Below are positions 53,164 to 64,000 of a stretch of 64,000 nt of DNA, piece after piece. A program made the position numbers and the translations under genes. Every line of letters begins with the position of its first letter. Positions within the stretch are counted from its first letter, which is position 1. Source of the DNA: Streptomyces griseoaurantiacus (GTDB lineage Bacteria > Actinomycetota > Actinomycetes > Streptomycetales > Streptomycetaceae); contig BNBP01000007.1 in the NCBI GenBank assembly GCA_014656015.1, forward strand, positions 87,932 to 151,931. The letters are read 5' to 3'. A model generated the notes under the pieces. It searched no databases. It was not told the DNA's origin and saw only the letters and a list, made by a program, of their open reading frames with translations.

Positions 53164-54000
53164 ATGAGCCGCACGACGAGCGACGCCGGCCACGCCGGCC
53201 GACTGCACCTCCCGCACGGCAGCACCGCCCACGGCCCCTACGCCCTGGACATCGACCCGGGGCGGGCCGGCTGGACGTACAGCGCGCTGCGCGTCCTCGA
53301 ACTGCCGCCCGGCGGCACGCACACCTTCGACTCCGGCGAGGCCGAGTGGCTCGTCGTCCCCCTGAACGGCGGCTGCACGGTCACCGCCGGGGACGAGACC
53401 TTCGCCCTGGCCGGACGCGAGGACGTGTTCGCCTCCGCCACCGACTTCGCGTACGTCCCCCGCGACACCCACACCCAGATCGCCTCCGGCGCGGGAGGCC
53501 GCTTCGCCCTGGCAGGAGCGAAGTGCGAGCGCCGACTCCCCGCCCGCTACGGCCCCGCGCCGGAGGTACCCGTCGAGGACCGGGGCAGCGGCGACTGCGC
53601 CCGCCACGTCCGCAACTTCGCCTCCGCCGAGGCCTTCGCCTGCGACCGGCTCATCGCCGTGGAGGTCCTCACCCCCGGCGGCAACTGGTCCTCCTACCCG
53701 CCGCACAAGCACGACGAGGACCGGCCGGGCGAGGAGACGCGGCTCGAGGAGATCTACTACTTCGAGATCGCCGGCCCGAACGGCTTCGGCTACCAGCGCG
53801 TCTCGCCCTCGCGTGAGGGCGGCGCCGACGTGCTGGCCGAGGTCCGCACGGGCGACACGGTCCTGGTCCCCGACGGCTGGCACGGCCCGTCCGTCGCCCA
53901 GCCGGGCCACGACATGTACTACCTCAACGTCATGGCGGGCCCGGGTGCGCGCGAGTGGCGCATCAGCTTCCACCCCGACCACGCACAGGGCTACCACTGA
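53164..54000 (+). CDS. iolB: 5-deoxy-glucuronate isomerase
   Basis: 278 residues of the IolB/KduI bicupin family. Metal ligands are visible in YPPHKHDEDRPGEETRLEE (two His and a Glu) and DGWHGPSVAQPGHDMYY (His). The N-terminal cupin includes LNGGCTVTAGDETFALAGRED. It isomerises 5-deoxy-glucuronate in myo-inositol catabolism. Other iol genes are not adjacent, so the inositol pathway is split in this genome or this gene stands alone. A HrdB-like promoter lies just upstream. Confidence 0.92.
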   Translation: MSRTTSDAGHAGRLHLPHGSTAHGPYALDIDPGRAGWTYSALRVLELPPGGTHTFDSGEAEWLVVPLNGGCTVTAGDETFALAGREDVFASATDFAYVPRDTHTQIASGAGGRFALAGAKCERRLPARYGPAPEVPVEDRGSGDCARHVRNFASAEAFACDRLIAVEVLTPGGNWSSYPPHKHDEDRPGEETRLEEIYYFEIAGPNGFGYQRVSPSREGGADVLAEVRTGDTVLVPDGWHGPSVAQPGHDMYYLNVMAGPGAREWRISFHPDHAQGYH

Positions 54001-54168
54001 CCCCGGCCGGAACCCGGCCCGGCGCCACCGGTTCCGCCGCCGGGCCCCGCGCGGCCCTCCGCGTACCGCGCCCGTGGTAGGCCGCCGGGTCCGTGTACGT
54101 CCGTGGGAGGTCGCCGGATCCACCTCCGGGACCGCTCCGGTGCCGGTGGCTGCCCGTACCGTTGTGCC

Positions 54169-56858
<2,690 letters not shown>

Positions 56859-56862
<4 letters not shown>

Positions 56863-57746
56863 GCAGCCTCGCCGACACCGCCCCGCCCGGCCGCCCGTCC
56901 CCGCCCCCCGAGGTCGCCGACGGGTACCGGGCCGGGCGCGCGCTGCCGCTGCGGGTCGAGCTGGTCCGTCAGCTCAAGCGGCGCCGCACGCTCGTCATGG
57001 GCGCGGTCCTCGCACTGCTGCCCTTCGTGCTGGCGATCGCCTTCGCCGTCGGGGACCCCGGCGCGGGGGGCGACCGGATCACCCTGATGGACACGGCGAC
57101 GGCGTCCGGCGCCAACTTCGCCGCGGTCAACCTGTTCGTCTCCGCCGGGTTCCTGCTGGTCGTCCCGGTCGCCCTGTTCTGTGGGGACACCGTCGCCTCC
57201 GAGGCGAGCTGGTCCTCCCTGCGGTACCTGCTGGCGGCGCCCGTGCCCCGGGCCCGGCTGCTGTGGTCCAAGCTCGCCGTCGCGCTGGCGCTGAGCCTGG
57301 CCGCGATGGTGCTGCTGCCGCTGATCGCCCTCGCGGTCGGTTCGGTCGCCTACGGCTGGGGGCCGCTGCACATCCCCACCGGGGGCACCCTGTCCTCCGG
57401 CACGGCGGCCGAGCGGCTGGTGATCGTGGTGGCCTACGTCTTCGCCTCCCAACTGGTCACCGCCGGGCTCGCGTTCTGGCTGTCCACGAAGACCGACGCG
57501 CCGCTCGGCGCGGTCGGCGGCGCCGTGGGCCTGACGATCGTGGGCAATGTGCTGGACGCGGTCACCGCGCTCGGCGACTGGCGCGACTTCCTGCCCGCGC
57601 ACTGGCAGTTCGCCTGGGTCGACGCCGTCCAGCCCCGGCCCGAGTGGTCCGGGATGGTGCAGGGCACCGCCGTGTCGCTCGCCTACGCGCTCGTCCTGTT
57701 CGCGGCGGCGTTCCGGGGATTCACGCGGAAGGACATCGTGTCCTAG
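56859..57746 (+). CDS. ABC-2-type permease, partner of the hydrolase-ATPase fusion
   Basis: 295 residues, starting inside the stop codon of the fusion gene. A cytosolic N-terminus of about 40 residues is followed by six predicted membrane helices (near 47, 98, 150, 175, 220 and 270) and the short amphipathic loop typical of ABC-2 permeases. VAPRARLLWSKLAVALALSL-like spacing after helix 2 matches the coupling region. It should form the channel driven by the fused ATPase. Substrate unknown. Confidence 0.9.
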
Positions 57747-57792
57747 GAGAGTGCGTTCGCGGAGGGTCCTCGCGGTACCGCCCATTGCTTTC

Positions 57793-57822
57793 TTACGCGC
57801 GAGTAAGTTTACTTCGCGGTAA
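57793..57822. promoter_or_regulatory. Two tandem TTAC-N6-GTAA palindromes
   Basis: TTACGCGCGAGTAA (57793-57806) and TTACTTCGCGGTAA (57809-57822) are tandem palindromes with arms TTAC/GTAA, a TetR-family operator form known for fatty-acid regulators in actinobacteria. They lie 55-84 bp before the acyl-CoA synthetase start and probably repress it. No such regulator is adjacent. Confidence 0.55.
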
Positions 57823-57876
57823 GTAACGCGGCACAGCACCCGAGCACACCCGACAGCCGCGACCGGGAGCCGTTCC

Positions 57877-59808
57877 ATGGGCGTACGCAGGGATCTCCGA
57901 CGGGCCGGCCGCCGTGCCGACCTCGCCGCGCGCGGCGCGACCGAGGTGGTGCGCGACGCGCGCGGCACGGTCCGCGAGGCGCACACCACCCCCCTCGCGC
58001 CACCGCTCACCACCGGCAGCATCGCCGACCTGCCCTTCACCAACGCGGCCGAGGCCCCGGACGCCGTCGTTCTGCGCCGACCGCACGGCGAGGACTGGCG
58101 GCCCGTCACCGCCCGGGACTTCGCCCGCGAGGTCACCGCCACCGCCAAGGGCCTGATGGCGGCGGGACTCGAACCCGGCGGCCGGGTGGTCCTGATGTCC
58201 CGCACCCGCTACGAGTGGACCGTCCTGGACTTCGCGATCTGGGCGGCCGGCGGCTGCCCCGTCCCCGTCTACGCCACCTCCTCCGCCGAGCAGGTCGAGT
58301 GGATCGTCCGCGACTCCGGGGCCCGCCTCGCCGTCGTCGAGACCGAGGAGAACGCCGCCACCCTCGCCGAGGGCACCGCCGGGCACGCCCACCCGCCGCG
58401 CGTCTGGCGCCTGGACGCCCCCGGGCACGAGAACGCCCTCACCCAACTCGCCGCGCTCGGCCGGGAGATCCCCGACGCCCGGGTCACCGAACGCCGCGCC
58501 GCGCTCGGCCCCGACACCGTAGCCACCCTCTGCTACACCTCCGGCACCACCGGCCGCCCCAAGGGCTGCGTGCTCACCCACGCCAATCTGCACGCCGAGG
58601 CCGCGGGCACCGTCGAACTGCTGCATCCCGTCTTCAAGGCCGTCAGCGGACAGACCGCCGCCACCCTGCTCTTCCTCCCGCTCGCCCACATACTCGGCCG
58701 CACCATCCAGATCGCCTGCCAGCTCGCCCGCATCGAACTCGGCCACTTCCCGAGCATCCGCCCAGAGGAACTGCGGCCCGCGCTGCGCCGGTTCCGGCCC
58801 ACCTTCCTCGTCGGGGTGCCCTACCTGTTCGAGAAGATCCACGACACCGGACGGGCCACCGCGGAGAAGATCGGCCGCGGCGCCTCCTTCGACCGCGCCC
58901 ACCGGATCGCGGTCCGCTTCGCCGAGGCCCACCTCGCCCGCTTCCTCGGCACCGGAAAGGGCCCGGGACCCGGGCTGTACGCCGCATGGGCGCTGTACGA
59001 CCTGCTCGTCTACCGCAGGGTGCGCAAGGAACTCGGCGGCCGGCTGCGCTACGCCATCAGCGGCGGCTCCCCGCTCGACCGCGAGCTGAACCTGTTCTTC
59101 TACACGGCCGGAATCGTCGTCTACGAGGGCTACGGGCTGACCGAGACCACCGCCGCGGCCACCGTCGTCCCGCCCCTGCGGCCCCGCCCCGGCACCGTCG
59201 GCACCCCCGTCCCCGGCACCTCGGTCCGCATCGCCGAGGACGGCGAGGTCCTCGTCCGGGGCGGCATCGTCTTCGGGGCCTACTGGAGGGACCCGGAGGC
59301 GAGTGCCGCCGCGCTGAGCGAGGGCTGGTTCGCCACCGGCGACCTCGGCGCCCTGGACGACGAGGGCTATCTGACCATCACAGGCCGCAAGAAGGACATC
59401 CTCGTCACCCAGGGCGGCAAGAACGTCTCGCCCGCCGTCCTCGAGGACCGGCTGCGCAGCCGTCCGCCGGTCGGCCAGTGCATGGTGGTCGGCGACAACC
59501 GCCGCTACGTCGCCGCGCTGATCACCCTGGAGCCCGAGGCGGTCGCCCACTGGCTCGCCGTACGCGGACTGCCCGCCGACACCCCCACGGCCGACGTGCT
59601 CGCCGACCCGCGCATGCGGGAGTACGTGCAGAAGGCGGTGGACCACGCCAACGCGGCCGTCTCCCGCGCCGAGTCCATCCGCCGGTTCACGCTGGTGGAG
59701 GGCGAGTTCACCGAGGACAACGGGCTGCTCACCCCCTCCCTGAAGATCAGGCGGCACGCGGTGGCGGCGGCGTACGCGAAGGAGATCGAGGCCCTGTACG
59801 AGAGCTGA
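57877..59808 (+). CDS. Long-chain fatty-acyl-CoA synthetase
   Basis: 643 residues of the AMP-binding superfamily. Motif [18 protein letters not shown] near 215, the gate-like [28 protein letters not shown] near 415, [21 protein letters not shown] near 490 and the catalytic lysine region [13 protein letters not shown] at the end. It activates fatty acids to acyl-CoA through acyl-AMP. It fits the long FadD15-type group. Controlled probably by the TTAC-N6-GTAA sites upstream; a strong hairpin follows. Confidence 0.93.
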   Translation: MGVRRDLRRAGRRADLAARGATEVVRDARGTVREAHTTPLAPPLTTGSIADLPFTNAAEAPDAVVLRRPHGEDWRPVTARDFAREVTATAKGLMAAGLEPGGRVVLMSRTRYEWTVLDFAIWAAGGCPVPVYATSSAEQVEWIVRDSGARLAVVETEENAATLAEGTAGHAHPPRVWRLDAPGHENALTQLAALGREIPDARVTERRAALGPDTVATLCYTSGTTGRPKGCVLTHANLHAEAAGTVELLHPVFKAVSGQTAATLLFLPLAHILGRTIQIACQLARIELGHFPSIRPEELRPALRRFRPTFLVGVPYLFEKIHDTGRATAEKIGRGASFDRAHRIAVRFAEAHLARFLGTGKGPGPGLYAAWALYDLLVYRRVRKELGGRLRYAISGGSPLDRELNLFFYTAGIVVYEGYGLTETTAAATVVPPLRPRPGTVGTPVPGTSVRIAEDGEVLVRGGIVFGAYWRDPEASAAALSEGWFATGDLGALDDEGYLTITGRKKDILVTQGGKNVSPAVLEDRLRSRPPVGQCMVVGDNRRYVAALITLEPEAVAHWLAVRGLPADTPTADVLADPRMREYVQKAVDHANAAVSRAESIRRFTLVEGEFTEDNGLLTPSLKIRRHAVAAAYAKEIEALYES

Positions 59809-59818
59809 GCGCACACGC

Positions 59819-59858
59819 GGGAGGCGGGGCGCCGGATGAGTCCGGCGCCCCGCCTCCC
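59819..59858. terminator. Convergent terminator between acyl-CoA synthetase and rdlB
   Basis: GGGAGGCGGGGCGCCGGA (59819-59836) pairs perfectly over 18 bp with TCCGGCGCCCCGCCTCCC (59841-59858) around the loop TGAG. It serves both converging genes. Confidence 0.9.
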
Positions 59859-59875
59859 GTCGTGCGTGACCGCGC

Positions 59876-60271
59876 TCAGTCGTCCTCGGAGTTGGCCGAC
59901 AGGATCGACACGTCCTCCAGCAGGTGCGCCAGCGCGCCGTCCCGCTTGACCTGCGTGGAGTTCTCGGTGCACTGCTGGCTGAGGTCGTCGCCCAGCACGT
60001 TGAGGTCCTGCACCGGAACGAGGTTGACGATCGGCAGGTTGACGTCCTGCAGACCGACACACGGCTTGTTGAAGGAGCCCTGGATCAGCGCCATCTGCGG
60101 GCTCATGTTCCCGTACGTGGCCGAGTTGCCGTACATCTGCATCGCGTTGTTGCCGTTGAGGGAGGTCGGACCGCCGTCGTCGCCGATGGCCATCGCCTGC
60201 GGGGCCGTGGCAGCGCCGACGCCCACGACGGAGGCGGCGATCGCCGCAGCGGCAAGAGCCTTCTTGATCAT
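59876..60271 (-). CDS. rdlB: Rodlin
   Basis: 131 residues, the standard rodlin length. A signal peptide ([18 protein letters not shown], cleavage after QAMA) is followed by the rodlin core: [55 protein letters not shown] and the terminal [11 protein letters not shown]. Rodlins align chaplin fibres into the rodlet layer of aerial hyphae and spores. It diverges from the second rodlin across 250 bp. The name rdlB follows the order known from S. coelicolor. Confidence 0.92.
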   Translation of the reverse strand: MIKKALAAAAIAASVVGVGAATAPQAMAIGDDGGPTSLNGNNAMQMYGNSATYGNMSPQMALIQGSFNKPCVGLQDVNLPIVNLVPVQDLNVLGDDLSQQCTENSTQVKRDGALAHLLEDVSILSANSEDD

Positions 60272-60521
60272 TGGGTCAGTCCTTTCAGTGGAAAACCCCG
60301 TGCACCGGGGCCCCCTGGTCAACTGTGCGGCAGCGGAGTGGTTTCTCCCGTTCACCCCTACGGCCTATACCGAAGAAATGACCGCCGTCCGCGGAAAGCG
60401 CACCGGCCAGGCATTTCTTCGGCATGCGCGCGGCCAACCGGGTGAAGCCCCGCAACCAATCATCCGGGACCGGGTTGATGAGGCCGTAGGACATGCGTCG
60501 CTACGAGGAAAGGAACGCGAA

Positions 60522-60971
60522 GTGCTCAAGAAGGCAATGGTCGCCGCGGCGGCCGCCGTTTCCGTCATCGGTATGTCGGCGGCAGCCGCTCCCCAGGCGC
60601 TTGCCATCGGTGACGACTCCGGGCCGAACTCGGCCAACGGCAACGGTGCCGTGTCGTCGTTCGGCAACTCGGCGACCAAGGGCGACATGAGCCCGCAGCT
60701 GTCCCTGATCGAGGGAACGCTGAACAAGCCGTGCGTCGGCCTGGACGACCTCAACGTCCCGATCGTCAACCTGGTCCCGGTCCAGGACATCAACGTCCTC
60801 GGTGACGAGATGGACCAGCAGTGCGCCGACAACTCCACCCAGGCCAAGCGCGACGGTGCGCTGTCGCACATCCTGGAGGACCTCTCGGTCCTGTCGGCCA
60901 ACGGCGAGACCCAGGGCGTGGCGCACGACGCGGCCGGCGAGGGCAAGAACGGCGGCCACGAGGACGACTGA
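60522..60971 (+). CDS. rdlA: Rodlin with C-terminal extension
   Basis: 149 residues from GTG 60522 with AAAGGA upstream. Signal peptide [16 protein letters not shown], cleavage after QALA, then a core nearly parallel to rdlB ([58 protein letters not shown]). About 17 extra residues at the end, rich in Gly/His/Asp ([10 protein letters not shown]), are not in rdlB or in the usual 131-133-residue rodlins. It diverges from rdlB and precedes two chaplin genes. Confidence 0.92.
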   Translation: MLKKAMVAAAAAVSVIGMSAAAAPQALAIGDDSGPNSANGNGAVSSFGNSATKGDMSPQLSLIEGTLNKPCVGLDDLNVPIVNLVPVQDINVLGDEMDQQCADNSTQAKRDGALSHILEDLSVLSANGETQGVAHDAAGEGKNGGHEDD

Positions 60972-61285
60972 TCCGTCGGCGGCGGGCCTCTCCAGTGGTC
61001 CGCGCGGCCGGAATGGAAGGAGCCGCGGCGCCGCCTCACCGTCGTACGGCAGGATTTTCGGATGAATTCCTGACCGGCCCGGCGAAGGCTTCGCTGCTCC
61101 TTCCGGGGTACCGCGCCGACCAGGCGTGGAGCATTCGGGCGTAATGCCGGCCGACTCACGTTCCGCGGTTCCCTCCGGGGTCTATTCCTCATTTACAGCT
61201 TGCAGGTCGTGCTGCGAGTCGTTCACGTCGTGCTCGCTCGGTTTCGACCGGCACAGGGGGCATGACCGCGAAGAAGGGAAAGTAC
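60972..61285. other. Upstream region of the short chaplin gene
   Basis: 314 bp with no gene apparent. It is presumably the chpD promoter and leader (sigma-BldN control is known for chaplins), but I cannot point to a firm promoter. Confidence 0.5.
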
Positions 61286-61519
61286 GTGAAGCACAAGAAG
61301 AGCGCTGCTGCCGTTGCGGGCGTCGTCATGGCCCTCGGTATGGCCGCTCCGGCGGTCGCCGACGCCGGCGCCTCGGGTGTCGCGGCGAACTCCCCGGGTG
61401 TTCTCTCCGGCAATGTCATCCAGGTTCCGGTGCACGTTCCGATCAACGTGTGCGGCAACTCCATCAATGTCATTGGCCTGCTGAACCCCGCGGCCGGCAA
61501 CGCCTGCGTCAACGACTGA
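61286..61519 (+). CDS. chpD: Short chaplin
   Basis: 77 residues from GTG 61286, with AAGGGAA 6-12 nt ahead; an ATG at 61262 would add eight residues but has a poorly placed ribosome site. Signal peptide KHKKSAAAVAGVVMALGMA, cleavage near AVADA, then one chaplin domain: GVAANSPGVLSGNVIQVPVH, VPINVCGNSINVIGLLNPAAGNACVND with the two conserved cysteines. Short chaplins self-assemble into amyloid fibres that lower surface tension for aerial growth. Gene name by position. Confidence 0.93.
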   Translation: MKHKKSAAAVAGVVMALGMAAPAVADAGASGVAANSPGVLSGNVIQVPVHVPINVCGNSINVIGLLNPAAGNACVND

Positions 61520-61551
61520 GTCGACGACGTAGCAGCCGTACGGCTGCTCGT

Positions 61552-61591
61552 GGCCGGCCCTGGACTGTCCCGTACAGCTCCAGGGCCGGCC
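61552..61591. terminator. Hairpin after the short chaplin
   Basis: GGCCGGCCCTGGA (61552-61564) and TCCAGGGCCGGCC (61579-61591) form a perfect 13-bp stem followed by TTTCCC. A smaller palindrome AGCAGCCG-TA-CGGCTGCT (61531-61548) precedes it. It lies only 35 bp before the next chaplin gene start. Confidence 0.8.
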
Positions 61592-61626
61592 TTTCCCATC
61601 TCTACCAGCAGGAAGACAAGCTGAAA

Positions 61627-62178
61627 TTGCGACAGACCCTGAGCAGGGGAATGGCCGCGGCGGCGGCCGCGACGGGCATTCTGTCCCTGTGCGCCGCTCC
61701 CGCCCTCGCCGACTCGACCGCTGACGGCGTGTCCGCGAACTCGCCCGGTGTCGCCTCGGGCAACACCGTGCAGGCCCCGGTGAACGTCCCGGTCAACGTG
61801 TGCGGCAACACCGTGGACGTGGTGGCCGCGCTGAACCCGGCCTTCGGCAACTCGTGCGCCAACGAGGGGCACGCGCGGGCGGACGTGCCGCCCGCCCCGC
61901 CGGAGAAGCACATCCCGCCGAAGAAGCACCACCCGTCCAAGCCGCCGGCGCACGAGGAGGAGCCCCCCGGTTACGGCGACGTGCCGCCGGAGCCCGAGCC
62001 GGAGCACAGCACCCCGGCCACGCCCCCGGTGATCTCGCACACCGAGCGCCCGCACGCCGAGCCCCCGGCACTCGCCGAGACCGGTGCCGGTGGCCTCGTG
62101 GCCGCCTCCCTGGTGAGCGCGGGCCTGCTGACCGGCGGCATGGTCCTCTACCGCAGGGGCCGCACGGCCGGCCGCTGA
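61627..62178 (+). CDS. chpA: Sortase-anchored long chaplin with a single chaplin domain
   Basis: 183 residues from TTG 61627; AGGAAG lies at 61610-61615, so a CTG at 61621 is an alternative. Signal peptide RQTLSRGMAAAAAATGILSL, cleavage near ALADS. One chaplin domain follows (GVSANSPGVASGNTVQAPVN, VCGNTVDVVAALNPAFGNSC), then about 70 Pro/His/Glu-rich residues and a sorting signal LAETG, hydrophobic helix and RRGRTAGR. The S. coelicolor long chaplins ChpA-C carry two chaplin domains; here only one exists. Named by position after rdlA and chpD. Confidence 0.88.
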   Translation: MRQTLSRGMAAAAAATGILSLCAAPALADSTADGVSANSPGVASGNTVQAPVNVPVNVCGNTVDVVAALNPAFGNSCANEGHARADVPPAPPEKHIPPKKHHPSKPPAHEEEPPGYGDVPPEPEPEHSTPATPPVISHTERPHAEPPALAETGAGGLVAASLVSAGLLTGGMVLYRRGRTAGR

Positions 62179-62366
62179 CCGCGGCCCACCACCGCGCGCA
62201 CCCGGTGGACCTGGGGCGGCATGACAACACCGCGCCGGCGAGCCCCGTGCCGGACCCGGGCGAGGGCGCCCGCGGTCCGGCCGGGGTCCGTGCGGTTCAT
62301 TCACAGGAGCCCGGCCGTTCCCCCGACGGGCGGGCGGGCTCCGCGCGGTGTCCCCGCAAGGTCCAC

Positions 62367-62397
62367 CGGGGGCGCGGGACCGGCGCCCGCGCCCCCG
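62367..62397. terminator. Convergent terminator after the long chaplin
   Basis: CGGGGGCGCGGG (62367-62378) pairs perfectly with CCCGCGCCCCCG (62386-62397) over 12 bp, loop 7 nt, between the long chaplin and the flavin enzyme, which converge. Confidence 0.75.
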
Positions 62398-62453
62398 TCA
62401 GCGCCCCCTCGCCAGCCCTCCGGGCCGCGTCCGGCGCCGTACCCGCGGCGGTC

Positions 62454-63779
62454 TCAGCCGCCGGTGCCCGTGCCGCTCGTCGGCGCCGGGGGCGTCGAGT
62501 CCTCGGACACCCCGGAAGAGGGAGCGGCCGGCGGCGGCACCGTCGCCGCGAGCCGGGCGTACGGCGCCCTCGGCCGCGGGGCCGGGCCGCGCAGCCGGTG
62601 CCGTACGCCCCGCACCAGCGTGCGCGCGGTGTAGTCGGCGCCCTGCACGAACCGCATGGCGGGGCCGAAGGCGGGTGCCGTGATCAGGCCCGCGAGGAAC
62701 AGCCCCGGCACCGCCGACTCGAACAGCGGGCCCACCCCCGCGGCCTCCGCCGCGCCGGACGTCAGCCGGGCCCGTGTCCCCTCGTCGAGCAGGTCCAGAC
62801 GATTCGCCGCCGCCGTGAACCCCGTGGCGGCGATGACGTGCCCGGTGCGCAGGACGCCCGGCACGCCGGACCGGGTCACCGTGTCCAGGTGCACCGCCCC
62901 CGCCACCTCCCGGGCCCGCACGATCTCCTGATCGAGCCGCAGCTCCACCGCCCTCTCCACCCGCTCGCGCACCCACCACGCGCCCGCGGGCCCCAGCGCG
63001 GTCGCGGCGACCCGCGCGCGTACGCCCGTGGGCAGCCGCCGGTACAGCCCCGGCCGTTCGGCGTAGAACCAGTTGCGCCAGCCGGCCCCGAGACCGCTGT
63101 GCGGCGAGCGCGCCGCCCGCCACCACGGCCGCTCCAGCGGCGGCGGCACGTCGTTCCAGCACAGCCGGTCCGCGCGCGCCAGCACCCGGACCCGGGTGCC
63201 CTGCTCGGCGAGGAGCGCCGCCGTCTCCAGGGCCGCCTGCCCGCCGCCCACCACCGTCACGTCCCGGTCCAGGAACCGGCTCAGCTCGGCGTGGTGGCTG
63301 CTGTGCGTGACGTACTCGGGGTCCATGCCCCGCAGCGCCTCGGGGAACCGCACGAAGGGCAGGACGCCTACGGCCAGCGCGACCGTACGGGCGTACAGCA
63401 CCTCCCCGTCCGCGAGCACCGCCTCGAAGCCGCCGGGGCGGGCGCGCAGCCGGGTCACCGGGCGTTCGTCGACCTCGCAGGGCAGGGCGTTGCGGGCGAA
63501 CCACAGCCCGTACGAGGCGAACGTCCCGACCGGGATCGGCTCCCCGTGCCGCGCGTCCACGCCCTGCCCGGCGCAGTACCGGTCGAGTCGCCAGCGCCCC
63601 TCCGGGTCGGAGAGGTTGGAGGCCCACGGCTCCGACTTCAGGAACATCCCGGACGGCATGTGGTCGCGCCAGGAGGCCATCGGGCGGCCCTGCACGCGCA
63701 GGGAGAGCCCGGCGGCCGCGGCATGGGCCGCGATGGACAGGCCGTAGGGGCCGGAGCCCACCACCAGCAGGTCGTACAT
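62454..63779 (-). CDS. Flavin-dependent monooxygenase-like oxidoreductase
   Basis: 441 residues from ATG 63779. FAD-binding GSGPYGLSIAAHA near residue 8, a second dinucleotide motif VVGGGQAALETAALL near 160, and the ATGFTAAAN motif near 300, as in FMO/lysine N-hydroxylase-type and putative Baeyer-Villiger enzymes. A Pro-rich tail with PPAPTSGTGTGG ends it. The substrate is unknown. Its ATG overlaps the stop of the upstream frame (TGATG), arguing for co-translation and for this start. Confidence 0.88.
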   Translation of the reverse strand: MYDLLVVGSGPYGLSIAAHAAAAGLSLRVQGRPMASWRDHMPSGMFLKSEPWASNLSDPEGRWRLDRYCAGQGVDARHGEPIPVGTFASYGLWFARNALPCEVDERPVTRLRARPGGFEAVLADGEVLYARTVALAVGVLPFVRFPEALRGMDPEYVTHSSHHAELSRFLDRDVTVVGGGQAALETAALLAEQGTRVRVLARADRLCWNDVPPPLERPWWRAARSPHSGLGAGWRNWFYAERPGLYRRLPTGVRARVAATALGPAGAWWVRERVERAVELRLDQEIVRAREVAGAVHLDTVTRSGVPGVLRTGHVIAATGFTAAANRLDLLDEGTRARLTSGAAEAAGVGPLFESAVPGLFLAGLITAPAFGPAMRFVQGADYTARTLVRGVRHRLRGPAPRPRAPYARLAATVPPPAAPSSGVSEDSTPPAPTSGTGTGG

Positions 63780-64000
63780 CAGCAACTGCTCGCTTTCTCG
63801 TCGTGGTCGTTCGGGGAAGCAGGGGCGGTGGGGGAGACGGGGGCCGTGGGGGCGGGGAAGCAGGGGCGCGTCGGCGCGGGCGCCGTGGGCGCCGGGGGCA
63901 CGGACAGGGACACGGGCACGGCGGGCACGGCGGGCACGGCGGGCACGGGGTCGGGGCCGCCCGGTGCCGGGCCGGCCGGTGCCGGGCCGGCCGGGGCCGG
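63779..64000 (-). CDS. 3' end of a Pro/Ala/Val-rich protein gene
   Basis: An open frame enters from the right edge, reads 73 residues and stops at 63779-63781, sharing one base with the flavin-enzyme ATG. It is low-complexity: PAGPAPAGPAP repeats, VPAVPAVPAV, then PTAPASPNDHDEKASSC. Only the tail is visible, so it could be the linker of a larger enzyme. Low complexity limits certainty. Confidence 0.5.
   Translation of the reverse strand, partial: PAPAGPAPAGPAPGGPDPVPAVPAVPAVPVSLSVPPAPTAPAPTRPCFPAPTAPVSPTAPASPNDHDEKASSC
63914..63992. repeat. Short tandem repeats in the Pro/Ala-rich coding tail
   Basis: About four 9-bp copies of GGGCACGGC (63914-63949) and two 15-bp copies of GGTGCCGGGCCGGCC (63963-63992). 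In the minus frame they encode Pro-Ala-Val and Pro-Ala-Gly-Pro-Ala units, so the number of copies may vary between strains. Confidence 0.7.

Noticed and set aside
61262..61285. ATG 61262 as start of the short chaplin
   Set aside because: Its G-rich upstream run ends only one base before the ATG, whereas GTG 61286 has AAGGGAA at normal distance and gives a standard chaplin signal peptide.
62221..62634. 137-codon plus-strand frame after the long chaplin
   Set aside because: Arg/Pro-rich low-complexity translation, crosses the convergent terminator and overlaps the flavin-enzyme gene.

Overview
The window is about 70% or more GC, its codons end almost always in G or C, and GTG/TTG starts, four-base start/stop overlaps and long antisense shadow frames are common. 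A rodlin/chaplin locus for aerial hyphae, a large NRPS, twin-arginine secreted enzymes and HTH/DUF397 pairs point to Streptomyces. The order acyl-CoA synthetase, rdlB, rdlA, chpD, chpA, with citrate synthase not far away, matches what I recall of the S. coelicolor SCO2716-SCO2736 region (memory, not checked), so the right half is probably core chromosome and the left third more accessory.

Left (1-7564): a catabolic cluster for an aromatic compound. An amidohydrolase and a CocE-type hydrolase (cut by the window edge) diverge from an aldehyde dehydrogenase, a muconolactone-isomerase-like protein, a LigA/LigB-type extradiol dioxygenase and an alpha/beta hydrolase. A Crp/Fnr-type regulator follows. 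7622-10518 holds an HTH/DUF397 pair diverging from a three-gene unit ending in a SLOG-like domain fused to four membrane helices, possibly a nucleotide-sensing membrane effector. 10553-17746 is one 2397-residue NRPS (C-A-T-C-A-T-TE, DhbF-like).

Middle (17945-36668): secreted phytase-like esterase; AraC regulator diverging from a metallo-beta-lactamase hydrolase; fused double ABC exporter; TetR regulator; FAD oxidase fused to a SnoaL-like domain, with an apparent SARP-type leaderless promoter; a truncated AfsR-like NB-ARC piece coupled to an NAD-dependent epimerase; LysR regulator; small secreted protein; S28 peptidase; Tat-secreted GH3 hexosaminidase; Tat-secreted phospholipase C with a possible PHO box.

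Right (36981-64000): complete ribose operon rbsR-rbsA-rbsCB-rbsK-rbsD, with permease and binding protein fused and two LacI-type operators; MmyB-type regulator and quinone reductase; RecD2 helicase; citrate synthase; copper ATPase and copZ-like chaperone under a CsoR-type operator; a small MerR-like protein; a 175-bp MITE-like element; iolB; an S15 hydrolase-ABC ATPase fusion with its permease; acyl-CoA synthetase; rdlB/rdlA; a short chaplin and a long sortase-type chaplin with only one chaplin domain; a flavin monooxygenase-like protein; and the 3' end of a Pro/Ala-rich gene.

No rRNA, tRNA, CRISPR array, phage or complete insertion sequence was seen. The most unusual observations are the SARP-box/leaderless promoter beside a decapitated SARP, the FAD-SnoaL fusion with an internal ribosome binding site, the SLOG-membrane operon, a dispersed repeat inserted in frame in an ABC ATPase, and the single-domain long chaplin.
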